Source: Cercis canadensis
Taxonomy: Eukaryota; Streptophyta; Magnoliopsida; Fabales; Fabaceae
Direction of reading: 5' to 3'
Assembly: GCA_003255065.1 (NCBI GenBank)
Contig: QAOA01004437.1
Span: 16,282 to 80,281, forward strand
Length of the DNA stretch: 64,000 nucleotides
Both the position numbers and the translations under genes were made by a program. Below the pieces are notes generated by a model that ran no database searches, had not been told where the DNA came from, and worked only from the letters and a program-made list of their open reading frames with translations. Within the stretch, counting starts at the first letter, position 1; each line of letters begins with the position of its first letter. This document shows, in pieces, positions 10,871 to 23,362 of the stretch.

Positions 10871-11769
10871 CAAGGAAAGAAATTCTTAATATTACACTTC
10901 TAATGTAATAATCTTGTTTCATTTTCTTATAAGTGGAATTTCTTGTATGTTGATTATTTTTTTTTCATTTATTTACCTTTATGTTATTGTAGCCTATCAT
11001 GTTCAATGATCTATTTGATGATAATTTTAGGTATGAAAGGCCTTGTGACGGTTACGGACATGGAGCTTGTGGATGAAGGCCAAAACAAGGAGAGAGTTGA
11101 TATTCTAGTATGTATCTGCATTTTTCATTGATATTGTTCAAACAAAGGCATTATGCAGAAAATTGAAATTTTAATTATGTTTATAATTTATTTTGAGGAT
11201 TCTTCTTGATGGTGTTGATTGCACAAATCCTTCCTCGCAAAACCTCTTCAATTTTATCAACGAAAATTCTCCAAATAAAAGTAATCTAAAATAGCCAGTC
11301 CAACAGTCATAGGTAATGCTGGTGTTTCAGAATGTCTCCAAGTTGAATAAGTTCACTCGTGTTAGTTTCTATACACTTTATGGGTTAATCAAATGATCCT
11401 CTAAAATCACATCAATATTGGCGAGTTTATTCTTTGAGAGTAATTAAAATGTAAGAACACCAATAATGTTTATAATGATTGACTTATTGATTTTCTTTTT
11501 GACATCTTGATCAGGGATCTTCTCTGGAGATATTCATGTATTAGTCTATATCATAATTAAGAAAGATACATTTACTATTTAAGAATGAGATTGGAAATAA
11601 TTTTAAGAAAAAATGGAGCTATAATTCATAAGAGTTAGAAAGAGAATATATGATTAGTCAATTTTAAAAACTTTTCATTTTTGAATGAGGGTAATTTAGT
11701 TTATATCATATTTAGACATTAAAGAGTGTGTGACATTAGCAAACTAGGACGTGGAAATAATAGTTCCCA
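10871..11769. other. AT-rich intergenic DNA
   Basis: No supported gene. Remnants of the MULE 3' flank may extend into the first few hundred bases; the open stretch at 11020-11130 is unrecognised. Confidence 0.4.
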
Positions 11770-12066
11770 AAATTAAAGTAGACATAAACACTTTTCCATT
11801 ATAATGATCTATTAAATTTTATAGAATTGATTGCATATCTTTTGGTCCCATTGTTACTTGAACCCAATTAGCAAATTAATTATTTTTCTTTCTTGTATCA
11901 ACCACATTTACCCGTTTATCTTTAAATAGTTACCAAAAAATTAAAGTAGACATGAATACTTTTTCAATATAATAATCTATTAAAATTTATCGAACTGATT
12001 ACATATTTTCTGATCCCATTGTTAGTTGAACCTAGTTAGTAAATTAATTGTTTTTCTTTCTTGTAT
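11770..12066. repeat. tandem duplication, about 168-bp period
   Basis: The block beginning aaattaaagtagacat at 11770 is repeated from 11938 with scattered changes, up to the shared end tttttctttcttgtatc near 12063. Non-coding. Confidence 0.8.
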
Positions 12067-12091
12067 CTGTGGATGTTACGTCTCAAAGGTA

Positions 12092-12114
12092 TCACATACC
12101 TCCCTGGTATGTGA
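12092..12114. other. short perfect hairpin
   Basis: tcacatacc and ggtatgtga form a 9-bp inverted repeat around the 5-base loop tccct. No T-tract follows and no gene is near. It may be a remnant of a small element. Confidence 0.5.
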
Positions 12115-12211
12115 GAAACCTCCTTGATTAATTTACTAATGATTATAAATGGTCGTTCATTCCTTTAAATAGAATCCAATTCAAAAGTATATGGAGAATT
12201 GGTTGATTATA

Positions 12212-12350
12212 NAAAAAAAAAAAAAAAAAAAAAAAAAAAACTTAAACCCTAAATGCTAAAACCTAAATCACAAACCCTAAGCCATACAAGCCTAAAATCT
12301 AAACACTAAATCCTAACCTAAAACCTAAATGCTAAACCCTAAATTGTTAT
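12212..12350. repeat. poly-A run and degenerate telomere-like repeats
   Basis: A single N at 12212 is followed by an A-run to 12240 and then by about 110 bases of spaced aaaccctaa and aaacctaaa words. These resemble the plant telomere unit CCCTAAA but are not in perfect tandem. Either an old interstitial telomeric tract or a simple-sequence drift product. Confidence 0.6.
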
Positions 12351-12810
12351 ATCTTTTAGGAGCCTTCTTTTCTATAACAAAGATCAGCGCCAAGTAAGAT
12401 AAAATTTAATCGCATAATATACATAAAATTCACCTATGCTATCTTCTACAAAGAAATTTGTATATGGTGTCCTTTATATATGATTGTCCTTTATTTGTAA
12501 ATGTTCAACCCTAAATTGTTATATTTCTTTTCTATAACCATAATTAGTGCCAAGTAAAGTAGAATTAAATGACATAATATACATTCAATTATGAAATTCA
12601 CTTCTACTATCTTCTACAAAGTATTTGTATTTCAATCCAATTCTTCCTCTTATTTTTAAATTCTAAATTATTATTATTATTATTATTAATTATTTGTATT
12701 TGCATGGTGACACGTGTCAAGAATCATGAAATTCACTTCTACTATCTTCTACAAAGTATTTGTATTTCAATCCAATTATTTCTCTTATTTTAAAATTCTA
12801 AATTATTATT
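12340..12810. repeat. diverged direct repeats, partial third copy
   Basis: The series ccctaaattgttatat ... cataatatacat ... ctatcttctacaaag occurs at about 12335-12460 and 12508-12625. Its last part (attcacttctactatcttct through the ATT run) is repeated at 12731-12810. An ATT microsatellite lies near 12667-12690. Non-coding. Confidence 0.7.
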
Positions 12811-12815
12811 ATTAG

Positions 12816-12851
12816 TTATTTGTATTTGTATTTGTATTTGTATTTGTATTG
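12816..12851. repeat. TATTTG hexamer microsatellite
   Basis: About five consecutive tatttg units. A simple-sequence tract within AT-rich DNA. Confidence 0.85.
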
Positions 12852-13210
12852 TGCCATTTGGACTCATTGAAGTGGTTGTTAGTTGGCAATAAAATATTAA
12901 TTTTAAATTGTTTTATTTACCATCCATGGGCCTACTTGAACTTCCTCATCAATAAATTTAATGTTGTCCTTCCCTAAATGCTAATTCATGATTTACCCAA
13001 AACAAAAAAGGCTATGACAGAACTCGGACTTAAGAACATAAAGAACTATTTGATATTATTATGCTTAGCTACAACTAATGGCCTTAAGCTTTTAAATAGA
13101 TATAATCTTAAAGATAAACTCACAATTATAAGATAAGATAATTACTTCTAAAATTAGGCTAATTCTAACCAAATCTTAACTTTTTTTGACTCTAGTGATC
13201 TAAAAATTAT
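12852..13210. other. AT-rich DNA left of the LINE
   Basis: No gene seen. The 5' end of the LINE should lie here or at about 13143, but plant L1 5' ends are poorly marked and no convincing target duplication was found. Confidence 0.4.
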
Positions 13211-15212
13211 ATGATGGCGAAGGGTACGAAGGGTGCAAAGGCGATAGGGAACTCTCCTCCGCCACCCTCGGTGGAGGAAGAGGATTTGATTGCCAGATCT
13301 TGTAAGAAAGTTAAGGAAAGGGGAGAGGCAGAGAATAGTATGGAGGTTGCTCTTCAGGTTTCCGGGGAAGGGGGTGCAGTCAGGGCAACTGAGGAGGACT
13401 TGGAGGGCATCAAAGACTCAACTGAAGAAGTCATGGTTGATGTAGTGGTGGAGTTAGCTTCAGAGTTTGTGGGGGGCCGCTGAGGGTAACCTTAAAGAGT
13501 CCTTTGCAGTGGTTTTGGCTCATGGGAGCTATAAGGATAGTCTAATGGGGGCTCAATGCATAAGAGATGGTGAAGCTAACCCTTAGAGTCATAAAGACTT
13601 GGAAGACGAGCTACTGTATGGTGACGAGGAAGGTAGCCCTTCTCCTACGACAGATGCGGCTTTTAATCCTTATCCCACAATTGAGGTGTCAATGGAGAAG
13701 CATGAAGAATACTGCAAGCCTTGGCGTCAGTCTCTTATTGTGAGGCTATTGGGCAAAAGGTTGGGCCTCTGTGCTATGTCAAACAAGCTGCAGAAGATGT
13801 GGGAGCGAGATGGTACTGTTCGAGTGGTGGATTTGAACGAGAAACATTTCTTGGTCACATTCTCAAACCAAAGAGATCTCTGTTTTGCTCTAATAGGGGG
13901 TCCATGGCTTATTGTGGATCATTATCTTGTGGTGCATCGCTGGAGACTTCTTTTTGATCCTAGTGATATGCAGGTCATGCGGTTGCGGTATGGATCAGAA
14001 TTCCAAGCCTTCCAATAGAGTTCCACAATGAGAAGTTTCTTTGGCGTGTTAGGTCTCTGTTGGGTACTACCCTAAGGGTAGATAATCCTACTTCTCAGAC
14101 TTCAAGAGGAAAGTTTGCTCGTATTTGTGTTGAGATTGATCTTCGTCGTAGGTTGGTGCCCAAATTCCTCTTGTATGGTCGAGAGATAGCCATTAAGTAT
14201 GAAGGCCTCCATATGGTGTGTTTTAAGTGTTGGCGTTATGGGCATCGAAGTGAGTCCTGTGTGGTGAGTCATCATCTAGTAGTGTCGGAAGGTGTTGCTG
14301 GGAAAGCCACAACAGCAGTGAAGACAACTGGAACAAAAGCAGCGATGGTTATAGACATTCCAATTACGCATGATAAGGGTGATAATCATGAGGGCAAAAA
14401 TCGTGGAGAAGAATCTCATCACTTTGGCTCCTAGATGCTAGTGCAAAGGCCCTAATGTCACAAGCAAGGAGTTTTTCGGAGTAAATCTGATCAGGTGCTT
14501 AAGGAGAAGCCGCAATTTGAGGAGAGTAAAAGTAATGATATCTCGCATAATAGGGATGGGTCTCGGTTTGATATTCTTGTGAAGAATAAGGGATATGCTC
14601 AAGAAATAATAATGCATCAGAATGAGAATTTGCAGGAGCCATGCATGCATGAGCCACGTGTTATTGCTACAGGCCTCAGTGGGCCCCGCAAATCCATGCA
14701 ATTATGGGCCAAAACCCTCGCTACTCTCACGTACAGGCATTAACAAATATACTGGAAGATTTAAACAGGATCATTTGGCTGTGGGCGTGGTCAAGAAAAA
14801 TGGGTCTCATGCAGGTCATGTTAGGAAGAACAATGCCGGTGTTTCACGTATCAAAGGTAGACTGATAAAGAGCAGTTCCTCTGACAAGGAGAATGTGGGG
14901 GAGATATTAAATAAAATGGTGGACCCAGAAGAGAAGAGTTTACCTCGCACTAGCTACTATGATCCGGCGTATCAAGCAGTGCTCAAATCTTTAACTCCTC
15001 AAACAAAAAAGGATGTTGTTAGAGAATTAAACCGTGCCATGCTTCCTTCTTTGCTCATTGTTCCACTAGATGCTCGTTTTGTGGATTCTGGTGAAAGTAG
15101 AGTAAGGGAAGTGGCAAACCCAAAGCCTTCGGACCTTGCTTCAGTAAAGGGTGGTGAGTTGTTTCCGATGCATGACTTATTAGTCTCAGACACTAGACCA
15201 ATTTTTTTCTGA
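13211..15212 (+). pseudogene. LINE ORF1: DUF4283 and CCHC nucleic-acid-binding protein
   Basis: The ATG near 13211 opens an acidic, low-complexity N-terminus that ends at 13483. The frame then shifts, and 13599-14018 encodes the DUF4283 domain common at the N-terminus of plant L1 ORF1 and related proteins (W-R-x-S-L-I-V-R-L-L-G, then G-G-P-W-L-I). A second shift leads to 14060-14434 with a complete zinc knuckle at 14219-14260 (C-x2-C-x4-H-x4-C). A variable charged tail continues to 15212. In active elements this protein coats LINE RNA. Several shifts make this one non-functional. Confidence 0.85.
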
Positions 15213-15337
15213 CTTAGGACGAAGGGATGCTGATGGTGCATCGTTTTCTTCTACCATAGGTGTTTTCTAGTTTCTTCTAGGTTGCTAGGTCTCGGTCCTT
15301 CTATTCTTTCATGTTATCCATGAATTTACACTAGAAT

Positions 15338-17779
15338 ATGATGGTTTGGGATTGTCGTGGGGCAAGTGGTAGAGGTTTTAATACCTTGGTTAATGATCTC
15401 TTAACTAGATTTCGTATCTCCTTATGGCATTGCTTGAAACCCGTATTAATGGAAGACGAGCTGATGAGTTTATTCATTGCTCTAGGTTTTCTTCTTCTTT
15501 TCGAGTGGAAGCATAGGGTTTCATTGGAGGTATTTGGTGTATTTGGGATCCAGCAGTGTGGCAAGTCTCGGTCCCTAAATCCCATAGACAGTTAGTGCAT
15601 ATGCAGGTCAGTCTTTACTCTGGAGATCCTTGGTTTCTTACCATTGTTTATGGCAGTCCCACCCCGAGTTCACGTACAGAGCTTTGGCAAGAATTAAGGT
15701 CCTTTCATGCAAGAGTTGTGAGTCCCTGGTGTGTGGCAGGGGATTTCAATGCTCTTCTTCATCCTTCAGAGAAACAAGGGGGGGTGGAAGCTCGTCTTAG
15801 TAGTTGTTGAGCTTTCCGTGAGTGTATTCATGACTGTTAGTTACTAGATGGTGGGTTCTAAGGGCCCTCCTTTACTTGGCAGTGAGGGGGTGTGCGTGAA
15901 AGGATTGACAGAGTAGTGCACAACATGGAGTAGCGAATTTGGTTTGAAGAAGCAGCTTTTATTCATCTCCCCCATTTTAAATCAGATCATTCTCCGTTGT
16001 GGATCCGGTTTGATAACAGTACCCCTGTTAATCGAGGTAGGAAGCCATTTAAGTTTTTAGCACCCTGGCTTCTTCATGATGATTTTTCAGTTATGGTCCT
16101 TCGTTCTTGGAACAGTAATGAGGAGTGGGTGTGCAATGTGGACAATTTTACAAAGGAAGCCACTTCTTGGAATTGGGAAGTCTTTGGTCATATCAAGAGG
16201 AGAAAGCAGTGGTTATATAGCAAATTAATGGGTATTCATAATAGTCTGAGCATGGGTTCAAATGTGTTTCTTGAAAATCTTCAGGACAAGTTATGGAAGG
16301 AGTTAGATGTTGTTCTCAAGGAGGAGGAACTTCTGTGGGCTCAAAAAGCTAGATGTAAATGGATCCATTTTGGGGACAAAAATATGAAATATTTTCATTG
16401 CACGACTATTATGAGACGTCGTAGAAATAAAATAATGGCTTTAAAAAATGATCTTGGGGATTGGATCTATGATGAAGGTGATCTTTGTAACATGGCTACT
16501 GATTTTTTCAAGAAGCTACATCAGGATGATGGTATTTTTTCTCTTTTTCCGATTTCAAGGTGCTTTCCAAAAGTCTTGGACAGAGACAGGTTTGTGCTCC
16601 ATAATACTTTTTTCTCTTGAGGTGGTCTAAGCTTCAATGTTTAGTATGGGAGGGTTGAAAGCCCCAGGTCCGGATGGTTTGCATGCTTTATTTTTCTAGA
16701 GTCAGTGGGAGGTAGTTGGGTCTTCTCTGTTCTCTTTGATTCAACAGGTTATTGAGAATCCTTATAAAATTAAGGACATCAATAGTATGTTGATCACACT
16801 GATTCTTAAAATTGAGTTGTCAGAGTCTATTTCTCAATTTAGGTCTATCAGTTTGTGTAATGTCGCCTACAAAGTGATTACAAAAATTATTGCTACTCAC
16901 CTTTGAAGAGTAATGCAATACATTATTGGCCCAACTCAGTGTAGCTTCATTCTTAGGCATCAGGGTTCTAATAACATTATTATTGCGCAAGAGGTTATGC
17001 ATAGTATGAGGCGGAGAAAGGGTAAGAAAGGTTTCATGTTTATTAAAATAGATTTGGAGAAGGCTTATGACAGGCTGAAATGGGATTTTATTAAGGAAAC
17101 CTTGGTTGAGATAGGACTTGAGGAGGAGCTCATTTCTCTAATTTGGTACTGCATTTCTACTTCTTCATTAAATGTGGTTTGGAATGGTTCTAAAACTCAG
17201 GATTTTTTTCCTTTTAAAGGGATTCGACAAGGGGATCCCCTTTCTCCATATTTATTTGTGTTATGTGTGGAAAGACTTTCCCATCTAATCAACTCTGCTA
17301 CTAATGGTGGGCTTTGTAAGCCAATTTTTCTTTCTAAAGATGGCCCTCCCTTTTCTCATATTATGTTCGTAGATGACCTCTTCTTGTTTTGAGAAGTTTC
17401 GCTAGAACAAGTAGATATCATGAATAGCTATCTTAAGTTATTATGTGATAGTTCAGTCTAACAAGTTAGCATCACGAAATCGAGGGTGTGCTTCTCCTCA
17501 AATGTGAGCCACACTTGATGTCAGGAGTTAGCCAACTCCCTAGGTATAGGTGTGACTTGTGATTTGGGCAAGTACCTAGGAGTTCCTTTGCTTCACAAGC
17601 GAAGCTCTAGATCCTCTTTCAGCTACATTACTGAGAAAGTAATGCAGCGGCTTAGTAGCTGGAAGGCCAATACTCTCTCTTGCAGGTAGGCTCACTATTT
17701 GCCAATCAGTTCTTTCAGCCATGCCTAATTATGTCATGCAAACCACTTCCCTTCCTTTGAGTGTTTGTGATGATCTAGA
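15338..17779 (+). pseudogene. LINE ORF2: endonuclease and reverse transcriptase
   Basis: Starts with the W-D-C-R-G-A strand of an AP-like endonuclease (15338) and reaches the G-D-F-N active-site motif near 15740 after a frame change. From 15997 the linker and the start of the reverse transcriptase are open. 16913-17392 holds D-L-E-K-A-Y-D, the G-I-R-Q-G-D-P-L-S-P motif and the catalytic F-V-D-D (17366-17377), followed by a TGA at 17390. Similarity continues (L-G-K-Y-L-G-V-P-L) to 17779, where Copia-B enters. Stops at about 15808, 15841, 16618 and 16626 show decay. Confidence 0.9.
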
Positions 17780-18055
17780 TGTTGGGGAAGCTAACACAAT
17801 GAGAAGGAAAACAGTGAAGGAAAGTGCAGAGAATTTCAGGTGTTCTGCTATTATTTTAGAATAAAAAAAAGGTGCCTACTTATAGGCTTACAAGCAATGT
17901 AAACAAAGCAAAATAATCTCAACTGTGCATATTTTACTGCAACAGTAACAACCTAACTTATTCAGATATTTAAGGAACAGATACAACAAAAACTAGACTA
18001 AGTCAAAAAGACCAAGTCCTACTCCACGTATGCAGCTTTTAATCAATCTTCAACA
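17780..18055 (-). repeat. Copia-B LTR, left (3' LTR in element sense)
   Basis: 276 bases, nearly identical to 22701-22975, with an extra A in an A-run and a few substitutions. The high similarity points to a fairly recent insertion. Confidence 0.95.
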
Positions 18056-19930
18056 CTCTCCCTTGATTCAAAGTTGCATACACCAAGCAATGATCTGAAG
18101 TAAGTATGTTTCTGAGCAAGAAGTGCTTTAGTAAATATGTCTGCCACCTGTTCTTCAGTACTGCAATACTTCAAGGTTATGATGTCATCAGCTACTAGAT
18201 CTCTTATGAAATGGAACTTTATGTCAATGTGCTTTGTCCTCCCATGCAGAGTTGGATTTTTAGCTATCGCAATAGCTGATCTGTTATCACAAAAAATTTG
18301 TGTTGCTTCAATTTGTTCTTGACCCATGTCAGCTAGTATTCTCCTNAGTAAGTATGTTTTTGAGCAAGAAGTGCTTTAGTAAATATGTCTGCCACCTGTT
18401 CTTCAGTACTGCAATACTTCAAGGCTATGATGTCATCAGCTACTAGATCTCTTATGAAATGGAACTTTATGTCAATGTGCTTTGTCCTCCCATGCAGAGT
18501 TGGATTTTTAGCTATCGCAATAGCTGATCTGTTATCACAAAAAATTTGTGTTGCTTCAATTTGTTCTTGACCCATGTCAGCTAGTATTCTCCTCAGCCAA
18601 ATTGCTTGACATGCTGAGGATGTTGCTGCCACATATTCAGCCTTTGTGGTAGGCAATGCTGTGATTTCCTGCTTCTTTGAGCTCCATGTAACAGCACCAG
18701 AACCAAGACAAAAAACACTGCCATAGGTGCTTCTTCTGTCATCCAAGGACCCTGCCCAGTCATTATCAGTAAATCATATAATTTAAAAATTGAAACATGA
18801 ACCATACCATATCCCAAAATCCACTGTTCCAGTAATGTAACGCAAGATCCTTTTTGCTGCTCCAAAATGATGCATTGAAGGGTTGCTCATAAACCTTGAC
18901 ACAGCCCCAACTGAAAATGAAATATCTGGACGTGTGTGAGCCAAATAAATTAGGCCTCTAACTAAGCTCTGAAACCTTCTTGCATCTGCATTTACAGTAC
19001 CATCTTCTAATTGCAATTTTTCATTCATGTTCATGGGTTTTGCTGCCTTTTTGCAATTCTGCATGTTAAAACGTTTAAGGAGATCTTCTGCATATTTCCT
19101 TTGTGAGACAAATACTCCAGCTTCTCCTTGTTTAATTTCCAATCCAAGGAAATAATGCAGTAAACCTAGATCAATCATCTCAAATGTACTCATCATGCCA
19201 TTTTTGAATTCATCAATGAGTGAATGAGATGAACCCATATAAATTATGTCATCAACATATAAGCAAACTAATAATTGATCATTGTTACCTTGTATCTTCA
19301 TGTACAGGGGAGGCTCACTTTCACTCCTTACAAACCCATGCTGCAAAAAATAGTGATCAATTTTACTGTACCATGCTCGAAGGGCTTGTCTCAATCCGTA
19401 TAATGCCTTCTTCAGCATATATACTTTGTCTTCACTGCCATTAACTATAAATTCTTCAGGTTGATCAACATAAACCTCCTCTTCTAGTTCTCCGTTCAAG
19501 ATGGCAAACTTTACATCAAATTGATAGATTGGCCACTTTAACTGTGCAGCCAATGCAAGGAAAGTTCTCACTGTTTCAAACCTTGCAACTGGAGAAAATG
19601 TTTCTTCAAAGTTAATTCCTTGAGCTGTGAATACCCTTTTGCAACTAGACGAGCCTTATGCTTCTGAACACTCCCATCAGCATGATATTTTGTTTTAAAT
19701 ATCCATTTCAGGCCAATTGTATTCTTTCCTTCTGGCAGGTTTGTTAGCTCCTGTGTTTCATTTCTTTGTATTGCTAAGAGTTCCTCCTTCATTGCATTTC
19801 GCAATTCTTTCCCTTTTGCAGCTTCATTATAGGTGGTGGGATTTGAAACAGTAAGTGCAAAAGAACAGGATTCATAAATGTCTGTCAAGGATCTGAACTT
19901 CCATTGGAGGTGATTCTTCTGATGACTCAT
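18043..19930 (-). pseudogene. Copia-B reverse transcriptase and RNase H
   Basis: Reads from 19930 down. The first reverse transcriptase part has G-L-K-W-I-F-K-T-K and [11 protein letters not shown] frame change near 19620 follows, then the long frame 19571-18783 with the D-V-K-x-A-x-L-N-G segment (Ser/Phe variation) and catalytic Y-V-D-D (19249-19260). RNase H follows in 18746 downwards (D-D-R-R-S-T-Y-G, T-K-A-E-Y, F-C-D-N-R-S-A). The C-terminal 247 bases appear twice (18099-18345 and 18347-18593) around the N at 18346. This is best explained as an assembly duplicate, and a real copy would have a single RNase H end. Confidence 0.88.
18099..18593. repeat. assembly duplicate around N 18346 (247 bp x2)
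   Basis: 18099-18345 and 18347-18593 are direct copies differing at only a few bases, joined by a single N. It lies inside an otherwise normal RNase H reading frame, which points to two overlapping contig ends joined without merging. Confidence 0.9.
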
Positions 19931-20022
19931 TTATAGAAGATGAGCTGATGTCTCTTGATTCTGTGCCTGTTGAGCTTGTTGGACTGCTACTATTGGATGT
20001 TGAAGGAGTTGTATTTACAGGT

Positions 20023-20401
20023 GTTGGGTGCTATATCTTCCAATGGAACTTTAAGCTGTGTTTCATCATTGTTGTTCCAATTCCAACCTGCATCTTCATT
20101 GAATACTACATTTCTGCTAACAATTACTTTGCCACTAAAAAGGTTATATAATCTGTATGCTTTGGACTCAATACAGTAACCAACAAAAATACATTTTTCA
20201 GATTTTTCATCNTGGGTCTGCTATATCTTCCAATGGAACTTTAAGCTGTGTTTCATCATTGTCGTTCAAATTCCAACCTACATCTTCATTGAATACTACA
20301 TTTCTGCTAACAATTACTTTGCCACTAAAAAGGTTATATAATCTGTATGCTTTGGACTCAATACAGTAACCAACAAAAATACATTTTTCAGATTTTTCAT
20401 C
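20023..20401. repeat. assembly duplicate around N 20212 (about 190 bp x2)
   Basis: The block from about 20023 to 20211 is repeated at 20213-20401 with very few differences, on either side of a single N. Same pattern as at 18346 and 21056. Confidence 0.9.
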
Positions 20402-22654
20402 TAGTTTTTGATGGTTTTGAGAGTTAACCAAAGCATATGCAATACAACCAAAAAAATTTAAGTCACTTACCGAGGGCTTTGTACCTTTCCAAGCTTCATA
20501 TGGTGTTTGATTCAACACTGCCTTAGTAGGGGAAAGTCTCAGCAAGTACACAGCAGTTGCTACTGCTTCTGCCCAGAACTGATTTGGAAGCCCTCTCCCT
20601 TTCAATAAACTCCTTGCAATTTCAACAACAGTTCGGTTCTTTCTTTCTGCCACACCGTTTTGCTCAGGTGTGTAGGGTGATGAGAGTTCTCTGTGGATGC
20701 CATGTTCTTCACAGAAGTTACTAAATTCATTGGACAGAAATTCTCCACCTTTGTCTGTGTGTAATGTCTTTATGCATTAACCACTTTGCTTCTCAACTAA
20801 GGCTTTGAATTTCCTAAAACATTCAAAAGTCTGTGACTTGAATTTTAGAAAGTACACCCAGCTCATGCGGCTGAAATCATCAGTAAGAAGCAAGAAATAA
20901 TGGCTTCCTCCAAATGATTCAGTTTGCATAGGACCACACAAGTCGGCATGAACTAACTCAAGACAAATGGATGCTCTCCAAGCTTTACCAGCAGGGAATG
21001 ATTTTTTGGTTTGCTTGCCATATATGCACCCTTCACAAATGTCTATTTGATTAATNAAATCATTAGTAAGAAGCAAGAAATAATGGCTTCCTCCAAATGA
21101 TTCAGTTTGCATAGGACCACACAAGTCGGCATGAACTAACTCAAGACAAATGGATGCTCTCCAAGCTTTACCAGCAGGGAATGATTTTTTGGTTTGCTTG
21201 CCATATATGCACCCTTCACAAATGTCTATTTGATTAATGTTTGGTAGCCCTCGAACCATGTTCTTTTGACTCAGCAGCTTCAACCCTTTGATATTGAGGT
21301 GTCCATACCGCAAATGCCACAATTTGTTGTTCTGATCACAAACAACCAGACCAAAATTTTCCACATTTGACACTTCAAGTGGAAACATTTTGTGCTTGGT
21401 CATTTGAACACTAACCATTGGCTGACCTGTTTGCTTGTCTTTAACAACACATTCCCCGTTATCAAATAAAATTGTATACCCACAAGCCATTAGTTGTCTA
21501 ACACTCAATAGATTATGTGCCAAACTAGGAACAAATTGCACATTATGCAGCAGTTTCACCGTACCTTGACTGGTTTTAATTGCCAATGTCCCCTTTCCTT
21601 CAACTTGGCATTCATTATCATCACCAAGCTTTACCTTCATTTTCTGTGTTTCATCCAGCTCTTTGAATAAATTCTTCATGTCTATCATATGATTAGAACA
21701 GCCACTGTCTACAAGCCACACACTACTTGCAACATCATTAGTATCATAATGAGCCATAAACAAATTACTTACTTCACTTTCTTCTGCAAAATTCACTTGT
21801 TTGTCTTTAGACCAACAATCTGCTTTCATGTGCCCATACTTCTTACAGTTATGACATTGAATGTCACTTTTGTAACCTTTCTGTTCACTGGAGGACTGCT
21901 GCCTTTGTTCTGAGTTTCTGCCTCTGCCTCTGCCACGGAACCTTCCTTGAAAGGCACCTCTCCAACGTCCTCTAGCTGCCATCTTGTCAGCTTCTCTTGA
22001 ATTGGATGTCTCCCACTTCACCTGAAATGCCTTTTCTTCATTCTTTTCTATTGAGCTGTTGATCCTTGTCTCGTGAGCTTTCAAGGATCCCTTCAACTCA
22101 TCAAAAAAGAAGCTTGTCATGTCTTTGGACTCCTCAATTACTGGCACTACATGATCAAATTTAGGAGTTAAACTCCGTAATACCTTTGCAACAACAGTTT
22201 GATCAGTTATTTGATCTCTGTATGCCCTTATTTGATTGACAATTGGCATCACCCTTGACATAAAATCCTGCACTGATTCATTGCCTCTCATGAGCAAAGT
22301 CTCAAACTCACGCCTTAGAGTTTGGAGTTTCACAGCTATTACTTTAGCTGAGCCTTGAAACTCAGTTTGCAAAATTGTCCATGCTTGTTTGGACGTGGTA
22401 GCTGCTGCAATTCTTGAGAAAACAGCCTCATGGACTGCTTATTGAATGAAGAATAGTGCCTTCGAGTCCCTCTTCCTATTTTCCCTCAAGCGATTTTCTT
22501 CATCTGGATCAGCATATCCACTTTCTACCAAGTCCCACAGATCTTGAGACTTGAATAAAGTCTTCATTTTGATGCTCTAGAATTTGTAGCTTTCTCCCTT
22601 GAAAACTGGAATTGATGGTTGAGACACACTCACCATGTTGCCATTGGTTGCCAT
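20207..22654 (-). pseudogene. Copia-B gag, protease and integrase
   Basis: The likely start is the ATG at 22654-22652. Two premature stops lie in gag: TAG at 22577-22579 where Trp is expected, and TAA at 22439-22441 where Gln is expected. The frame is then open from 22372 to 20777 and carries a complete zinc knuckle (C-x2-C-x4-H-x4-C), the protease D-S-G-C, the pre-integrase H-x-R-x-G-H and the integrase start H-A-D-L-C-G. Integrase continues at 20653-20207 (A-E-R-K-N-R-T). The apparent repeat of about 60 integrase residues inside the long frame is produced by the duplicated block around the N at 21056. Confidence 0.88.
20874..21238. repeat. assembly duplicate around N 21056 (182 bp x2)
   Basis: 20874-21055 and 21057-21238 are almost the same sequence flanking one N. 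The duplicated codons keep frame only because 182 + 1 bases is a multiple of three, so a gene finder would accept a false internal repeat. Confidence 0.92.
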
Positions 22655-22700
22655 GAGTTGCACGCCCGTTTGCAATCGAATCATGCTCTGATACCAGAAA

Positions 22701-22975
22701 TGTTGGGGAAACTAACACAATGAGAAGGAAAACAGTGAAGGAAAGTGCAGAGAATTTCAGGTGTTCTGCTATTATTTTAGAATAAAAAAAGGTGCCTACT
22801 TATAGGTTTACAAGCAACGTAAACAAAGCAAAATAATCTCAACTGTGCAGATTTTACTGCAACAGTAACAACCTAACTTATTCAGATATTTAAGGAACAA
22901 ATACAATAGAAACTAGACTAAGTCAAAAAGACCAAGTCCTACTCCACGTGTGCAGCTTGTAATCAATCTTCAACA
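22701..22975 (-). repeat. Copia-B LTR, right (5' LTR in element sense)
   Basis: 275 bases, partner of 17780-18055. It is followed on the plus strand by the ctaga target duplication and then by the resumed LINE reading frame. Confidence 0.95.
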
Positions 22976-23362
22976 CTAGATAGGCATAATAGGAGTTTCT
23001 TGTGGGGCTCTTCTCAAGAACATCGGAAGTTACACTTGGTTAAATGGGAGACAGCTTGTTGCTCTAAATCTCAAGGGGGTTTGGGCCTGAGGCACTACAG
23101 GCAAGTTAATTTGGTTTTCATAATGAAGTTGGGTTGGGGCTTGGTTAATAAGCGAGATGAGTTATGGGTGAAAATTTTGAGATCCAAGTATCGTTGTGGG
23201 TCAGACTTAGTGCCTCGGGTTTGTTTAAGGATGGCCAACTCTAATGCTTGGCAAGGTATATGCAAAGCTTGGCCTTTCTTGTCCACTAATTTGGTGTGGC
23301 AGCTTGATAATGGGCAAGGGGTGTCTTTTTGGAAGGATCACTCGGTGTTAGGTTATCAGTCC
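22976..23362 (+). pseudogene. LINE ORF2, segment between the two insertions
   Basis: Continues the ORF2 frame left at 17779: a D-R-H-N-R-S-F-L-W-G-S segment, then W-E-T-A-C-x-S-K-x-x-G-G-L-G, the standard region after the reverse transcriptase in plant L1 ORF2. It ends inside the W-K-D-H segment where the Ogre-like LTR begins. Confidence 0.9.

Larger units (their letters stand above)
17780..22975 (-). mobile_element. Copia-B: LTR retrotransposon inserted in the LINE
   Basis: Bounded by two LTRs of 276 and 275 bases that start tgttggggaa and end cttcaaca on the plus strand. The target duplication ctaga lies at 17775-17779 and 22976-22980. Reading on the minus strand: a primer-binding site complementary to initiator-Met tRNA (tggtatcagagca, 22684-22696), gag, protease, integrase, reverse transcriptase, RNase H and a purine tract (tcaagggagag) before the second LTR. 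Three single-N joins inside it (18346, 20212, 21056) each duplicate about 180-250 bases, so its apparent length is inflated by roughly 0.6 kb of assembly duplication. Confidence 0.95.

Noticed and set aside
13133..13142. ataagataat here and at 27454-27463 as a LINE target duplication
   Set aside because: The right copy is nine bases away from the poly-A end, and the word is simple AT sequence common in the region.
20777..22372. 531-codon Copia-B frame with an internal integrase repeat as a true protein feature
   Set aside because: The repeat coincides exactly with the duplicated flanks of the N at 21056.
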